Source of the DNA: Chitinophagaceae bacterium 26-R-25
GTDB taxonomy: Bacteria; Bacteroidota; Bacteroidia; Chitinophagales; Chitinophagaceae
DNA: 64,000 bases
NCBI GenBank assembly: GCA_029906195.1
Contig: JARWSJ010000004.1
Span: forward strand, 496,001 to 560,000
Reading direction: 5' to 3'
Shown: positions 60,130-64,000 of the stretch, in pieces
How positions within the stretch are numbered: the first letter of the stretch is position 1
Layout: every line of letters starts with the position of its first letter
The notes under the pieces: generated by a model
What the model was told of the DNA's origin: nothing
Databases searched by the model: none
What the model saw: the letters and a program-made list of their open reading frames with translations, nothing else
Translations under genes and position numbers: made by a program

Positions 60130-61287
60130 TTACGCGCTTGCAAATTGTGTCGCCATTGCTTTCAAATCCTCGTCCAGCACTTCTTTCTTCTTATCCGCCA
60201 CTTTCAGGAATTCGCTATAAAGAGTGTCGATATCGTTTCTGTTAAATTCGAAGCCCAGTTTCAGGAAACGGTGTGCCAGAGCAGAACGGCCGCTTCTCGC
60301 AGTCAATACGATTTTGGAACCATCAGCACCAACTTCTTCAGGAGTCATGATCTCGTAAGTAGTGGCTTCTTTTAAGAAACCATCCTGGTGGATACCGGAA
60401 GAGTGAGCAAATGCATTCGCGCCAACCACTGCTTTGTTTGGCTGAACCGGCATACGCATGGTGTCAGAAACCAGTTGGCTAAGCGGATTCAGTTTTTCTG
60501 TTTTGATATTAGTGAACAAGCCAAGATCATTGTGTTTTTTAATGATCATCACTACTTCTTCCAATGAAGTGTTACCGGCTCTTTCACCGATACCGTTGAT
60601 GGTACATTCGATTTGTCTTGCACCTGCAATAGCACCCGCGATGGAATTTGCAGTAGCAAGGCCAAGGTCGTTGTGGCAGTGGCAGGAAATGATCGCTTTG
60701 TCGATGTTAGGAACGTTATTCACTAAGTAGGCGATCTTTTCACCGTATTGGTGTGGCAGGCAGTATCCTGTAGTATCTGGAATATTTACAACTGTGGCGC
60801 CGGCGGCGATTACAGTTTCGATCAATTTTGCAAGGAAAGGAAGATCGGCGCGGCCGGCATCTTCTGCGAAGAATTCAACATCTGGCACAAGGTTACGGGC
60901 AAATATGGTTGCTTTTTTTGCACGCTCAATAATATCCTCGCGGGTAGTGTTGAACTTGTGTTTGATGTGGATATCGGAAGAACCGATACCAGTGTGTATA
61001 CGTGGACGCACCGCATGCTTCAAGGCAGCTGCTGCCACTTCTATATCTTTTTGCACGGCACGTGTAAGGCCACAGACCGTTGCGTTTTTTATCACTTTAG
61101 AGATTGCCTCCACGGAAGCAAAGTCGCCCGGACTGGATATTGGAAATCCGGCTTCGATGATGTCAACACCCAAATCTTCGAGTGCCAATGCAAGTTCTAC
61201 TTTTTCAGCAGTATTGAGTTTACAACCTGGAACCTGTTCGCCATCTCTGAGTGTGGTGTCAAAAATTTGGATTTGATTTGAAGCCAT
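60130..61287 (-). CDS. leuA: 2-Isopropylmalate synthase, short form
   Basis: A 385-residue enzyme condensing acetyl-CoA and 2-oxoisovalerate. [20 protein letters not shown] carries the metal-binding [25 protein letters not shown] and [16 protein letters not shown] are also present. The protein ends near residue 385 after the [13 protein letters not shown] region and a short helical tail. The usual C-terminal LeuA dimer regulatory domain (about 130 residues) is missing, as is known for Bacteroidota LeuA. It heads the leu cluster. Its upstream region holds a TATGC-TT-GCATA palindrome (61331-61342). Confidence 0.95.
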   Translation of the reverse strand: MASNQIQIFDTTLRDGEQVPGCKLNTAEKVELALALEDLGVDIIEAGFPISSPGDFASVEAISKVIKNATVCGLTRAVQKDIEVAAAALKHAVRPRIHTGIGSSDIHIKHKFNTTREDIIERAKKATIFARNLVPDVEFFAEDAGRADLPFLAKLIETVIAAGATVVNIPDTTGYCLPHQYGEKIAYLVNNVPNIDKAIISCHCHNDLGLATANSIAGAIAGARQIECTINGIGERAGNTSLEEVVMIIKKHNDLGLFTNIKTEKLNPLSQLVSDTMRMPVQPNKAVVGANAFAHSSGIHQDGFLKEATTYEIMTPEEVGADGSKIVLTARSGRSALAHRFLKLGFEFNRNDIDTLYSEFLKVADKKKEVLDEDLKAMATQFASA

Positions 61288-61481
61288 AGTAACTAAATTG
61301 ATTTTTTAAAGGCTGTCTGCGTTAAATTTGTATGCTTGCATAACACAAACCTGCATATTCGAAAGTATTCATCTCTTAGGGGGATAAAAAATCAAAGTAA
61401 AGGGGGTTTTACAGGGTGTAATCAAGATAAAATTTAGCTAAAACGCTCACTAGCATTGAATTGTAAAGAAAAGTAAATACG

Positions 61482-63038
61482 ATGCCCAACCGCTCAACAG
61501 ATGCTCTATTTCAGCTCATAAAATCGCTCGAAAAGTCGGAAAAAAGGAATTTTAAGCTGTATGTAAACAGGAATAGTTCGACCGAGGACCTGAAAACGGT
61601 GCAACTTTTTGATGCTCTGGACAAAATGGAGAACTATGATGAGCCACTTTTACTGAAAAAAAATCCAGAAATACGAAAACAGCAGCTTTCCAACATAAAA
61701 GCCAGTTTGTACAGGCAGATCTTGTCCAGCCTTCGCCTGATAAAAGATGCAGATAATATTGATATTCAATTAAATGAGTTGATGGGCTTTGCCCGAATCC
61801 TGTATAACAAGGGGCTTTATTTGCAAAGTTTGAAAACCCTGGAAAAGCTAAAGGAAATCGCTTCGGAGCACAACCAGGTTACTTTCATGCAGCAGGCGCT
61901 TTTCTTTGAGAAAAAAATTGAAATGCTGCACATCACCCGCAGTATGCAGGACCGTGCGGAGAAACTGACTGAGCAGGCGGATTATGTAAACAAAAGGCTG
62001 AATATCATCAGCCAGCTTTCTGATCTTTCCCTGCTGCTCTACAGCTGGTACATTAAAAATGGTCATGCCCGCAACGAAAAAGACGAAGAAGAGGTAGATA
62101 AATTTTTTGAAAGACACCTTATTAATATAGACGGGGAAAACATCACCGGTTTCTACGGAAGACTCTACTGGTACCAAAGCAATTGCTGGAAGGGATTCAT
62201 CAAGCAAAATTTTCTTCAATACTATCGCTACACCCAAAAATGGTTTGACCTCTTTGAGCACAATAAGAAAATGATTCCGGTGGAGTCTATCTATTATCTC
62301 AAGGCGATGCACAACTTATTGAGTGCGCATTTTGCGCTTGGTAACCGTGGCAAGTTTGCGGAGGTACTGAAATCACTGGAGGAGTTTTCGGAAACCAAAG
62401 AAGTGGTGCAAAATGCCAACACGAAAATTCAGACATTCATTTATCTCTATACTGCTAAGATAAACAAGCATTTTATGGAAGGGACTTTCACGGAAGGCCT
62501 TCACCTGGTGCAGGAAATTGAGGACCGGATTGAAGAATATGAACTGCAGATAGACCGCCACCGCATTTTGGTGCTGTATTATAAAATTGCCTGCTTATAC
62601 TTTGGAAGCGGCGACAATGAAAAAGCAATTGATTATCTAAACAAGATCATTCACTGGAAAGTGGACCTGCGTACCGACTTGCAATGTTACGCTCGTCTGC
62701 TGCACCTGATCGCACACTACGAACTGGGCAATTTTGATTTGCTCGAATATCTCACCAAATCTGTTTATCGTTTTATGGCGAAAATGGAAAACCTGAGTTT
62801 GGTAGAAGAGGAGATGTTCAAATTTTTGCGCAGCGCCTTTCAGCTTTCTCCGAGGGAAATAAAGCCCGCTTTTGAAAAGTTGCTGGATACATTAAAACGT
62901 CAGGAAAATAACCGTTTCGAAACCCGCGCCTTTCAATATCTCGACGTTATTTCATGGCTGGAAAGTAAGATACAGGGACGCCAGGTGCAGGATGTGATAA
63001 GGGAGAAGTATTTGGATAGGAAGAAGACTAGTTGTTAG
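61482..63038 (+). CDS. Helical-repeat (TPR-like) hypothetical protein
   Basis: A 518-residue soluble protein made of long helices throughout. It has TPR-like pairs such as ILYNKGLYLQSLKTLEKLKE (about 108) and YYKIACLYFGSGDNEKAIDY (about 365). No enzyme motif is visible. Proteins of this kind are found as single copies in Chitinophagaceae, with unknown role. The gene is divergent from leuA. The stop codon TAG lies in a GTTGTTAGTT repeat. Confidence 0.7.
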   Translation: MPNRSTDALFQLIKSLEKSEKRNFKLYVNRNSSTEDLKTVQLFDALDKMENYDEPLLLKKNPEIRKQQLSNIKASLYRQILSSLRLIKDADNIDIQLNELMGFARILYNKGLYLQSLKTLEKLKEIASEHNQVTFMQQALFFEKKIEMLHITRSMQDRAEKLTEQADYVNKRLNIISQLSDLSLLLYSWYIKNGHARNEKDEEEVDKFFERHLINIDGENITGFYGRLYWYQSNCWKGFIKQNFLQYYRYTQKWFDLFEHNKKMIPVESIYYLKAMHNLLSAHFALGNRGKFAEVLKSLEEFSETKEVVQNANTKIQTFIYLYTAKINKHFMEGTFTEGLHLVQEIEDRIEEYELQIDRHRILVLYYKIACLYFGSGDNEKAIDYLNKIIHWKVDLRTDLQCYARLLHLIAHYELGNFDLLEYLTKSVYRFMAKMENLSLVEEEMFKFLRSAFQLSPREIKPAFEKLLDTLKRQENNRFETRAFQYLDVISWLESKIQGRQVQDVIREKYLDRKKTSC

Positions 63039-63165
63039 TTGTGGCCGGTTGCCAGTGGCCTGCAGCCGGGTGTATTCTGTGCAACTGTTAGATTATGATA
63101 CAGGCTGAAAAATATTTTGAAAGATTAACATTGAAGACTGGCCACTGGTAACTGGCCACCGGCTA
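63030..63165. repeat. Families F and G inverted repeat
   Basis: GTTGTTAGTTGTGGCCGGTT GCCAGTGGCC and TGGCCACTGGTAACTGGCCA CCGGC arms. The two edges contain the stop codons of both flanking convergent genes. Confidence 0.85.
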
Positions 63166-63660
63166 GTGCTTCTCCACATACATTTCCCCTTCAGTAATGC
63201 TCACTGCACTTGTTCCATTATACGCTTTTGCGCTAAACGTTCCTTTGATTGTTTTATCTGTAATTTCGGTGATATCGAGTTTTAAGAATTCATCCGTGTT
63301 GTGGGGAAGATTTGAAGTCGTGTATTTTTTGCCATCTTTATCGTAGTAAGTGAAATTTAATGTGGTCGTGAACTTGGGCACATCAGCAGGATTAATATGT
63401 GCAACATCGGCACCATTCAATGCGAACTCAATGTAGTCATGTGTTCCTTCTAATGCTGAATCCAATAGGGATGCCCGGAAAAAGTTGATGCCCACATTTT
63501 GCGGGACACCATATTGAAAAGAGACCTGGTAATTAAAATTCTGCTGTTCACCGTTTACCTTAAAATTGATATGATAAGCGGAGGAACCGGAATCGTTATT
63601 TTTTTTGCAGCCCGCAAACATAAATAAAGCCAGGCAGCATACTGCAGATATAAGCTTCAT
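63163..63660 (-). CDS. Lipoprotein, DUF6252-like
   Basis: A 165-residue exported lipoprotein (signal MKLISAVCCLALFMFAGC, lipobox FAGC, then KKNNDSG). The mature part is beta-rich: AYHINFKVNGEQQNFNYQVS, FTTTLNFTYYDKDGKKYTTS, ITDKTIKGTFSAKAYNG and AVSITEGEMYVEKH. The ending KGTFS...ITEGEMYV is typical of the Bacteroidota DUF6252/DUF5025 secreted family. Function unknown. The stop codon is at the edge of a family G repeat. Confidence 0.78.
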   Translation of the reverse strand: MKLISAVCCLALFMFAGCKKNNDSGSSAYHINFKVNGEQQNFNYQVSFQYGVPQNVGINFFRASLLDSALEGTHDYIEFALNGADVAHINPADVPKFTTTLNFTYYDKDGKKYTTSNLPHNTDEFLKLDITEITDKTIKGTFSAKAYNGTSAVSITEGEMYVEKH

Positions 63661-63832
63661 AGAAGGTTGTTAGAGTTTAAGAAGTACCAAAAGTAGCGAA
63701 TATATTCACTTTTCAAAGTGGCAAAGAGGAGAGTTCACGATAAGATAAAAAGATGCGCTCTAAAAAAAGTTCCGCTGCATTTAAAAATTACTGGGAAAAA
63801 CTGTTTTAATTTGTTCAATACCCAAGCTAGGC

Positions 63833-64000
63833 ATGAGTAACTTTGGCGACCATTTAATACTGCAATTGATCAAGGAAGGGCAGATTGAAGGATACCGGGC
63901 ATTATTTGCCAGGTACTACAAGCCGTTATGCATGCAGGCCTATTTACTGCTTAAGAACAATGAGGACGCGGAAGATGTGGTACAATCGACTTTCATTTAT
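63833..64000 (+). CDS. ECF RNA polymerase sigma factor (5' part)
   Basis: The first 56 residues, cut by the end of the window: MSNFGDHLILQLIKEGQIEG, then YRALFARYYKPLCMQAYLLL, then KNNEDAEDVVQSTFIY. This is the region 2 of Bacteroidota sigma-70 family (ECF) factors, which usually pair with FecR and TonB-dependent transporters. What follows is not in the window. Confidence 0.9.
   Translation, partial: MSNFGDHLILQLIKEGQIEGYRALFARYYKPLCMQAYLLLKNNEDAEDVVQSTFIY

Noticed and set aside
61288-61400. Possible leader peptides in front of leuA (MNTFEYAGLCYASIQI, MQAYKFNADSL)
   Set aside because: Neither has a run of Leu codons and I see no terminator/antiterminator pair, so an attenuator for leuA is not supported.

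Overview
The window comes from a Bacteroidota chromosome, most likely family Chitinophagaceae. This rests on the protein families present (DUF2911, DUF6728, the Bacteroidota-type short LeuA, an AmtB plus beta-barrel porin pair, and lipoproteins ending their signal in SSCxK or GSCKK), on promoters of the TTTG-N19/20-TAnnTTTG type, and on AT-rich intergenic DNA. I see no rRNA, tRNA, CRISPR array, transposase or phage genes. The genus is an inference.

Layout. (1) 1-6.8 kb: general stress and envelope genes (DUF2383 protein, a tiny lmo0937-type membrane protein, YihY, a cytoplasmic alpha-amylase, a PNPOx-fold stress protein, an AI-2E/PerM permease, a beta-barrel protein, a small lipoprotein). (2) 6.9-18.5 kb: signalling. 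rpoN is followed on the minus strand by an NtrC-type sigma-54 activator, a PAS histidine kinase and a REC-PAS histidine kinase. Around it lie a CHASE3 kinase, two single-domain response regulators and more small envelope-stress proteins (DUF1328, YtxH, holin-X-like, iron-permease-like). (3) 18.6-31.9 kb: DUF6728, MmcQ/YjbR, lpxB, a 5'-truncated DUF3291 remnant, PEP carboxylase, a TlpA-like protein, DUF481, porin plus amtB, DUF2911 and two paralogous lipoproteins. (4) 32.1-34.1 kb: a two-gene accessory cassette (a DUF488 protein and a dual-OB-like protein) lying between two identical 56-bp direct repeats, each an intrinsic terminator. (5) 34.1-46.1 kb: gltBD (glutamate synthase), peroxiredoxin, racemase, KAS III and small genes. 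(6) 46.2-61.3 kb: the complete branched-chain amino acid pathway on the minus strand, leuA-leuC-(methyltransferase)-leuD-(ABC ATPase)-leuB, then ilvD-ilvB-ilvN-(DinB)-ilvC-ilvA. (7) 61.5-64 kb: a helical-repeat protein, a lipoprotein and the start of an ECF sigma factor.

Most notable signals. A classical ribosome-mediated attenuator stands in front of ilvD: a -33/-7 promoter, a 34-codon leader peptide with a run of three Ile, four Val and three Ile codons, an antiterminator/terminator pair with 8 complementary bases, and a U-tailed hairpin. Many families of low-complexity inverted repeats fill almost every gap, including the gaps inside the leu/ilv operons. They repeatedly supply or abut the stop codon of the preceding gene. 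One family has also entered the coding sequence of an ABC ATPase without breaking its frame.

How the genes work together. Nitrogen assimilation (amtB, gltBD, and possibly the sigma-54 regulators), anaplerotic carbon entry (ppc) and Ile/Val/Leu synthesis are all present. Several start codons were moved downstream from the longest reading frame, because the upstream extension is repeat-derived or starts with GTG/TTG. These are stated in the individual entries.
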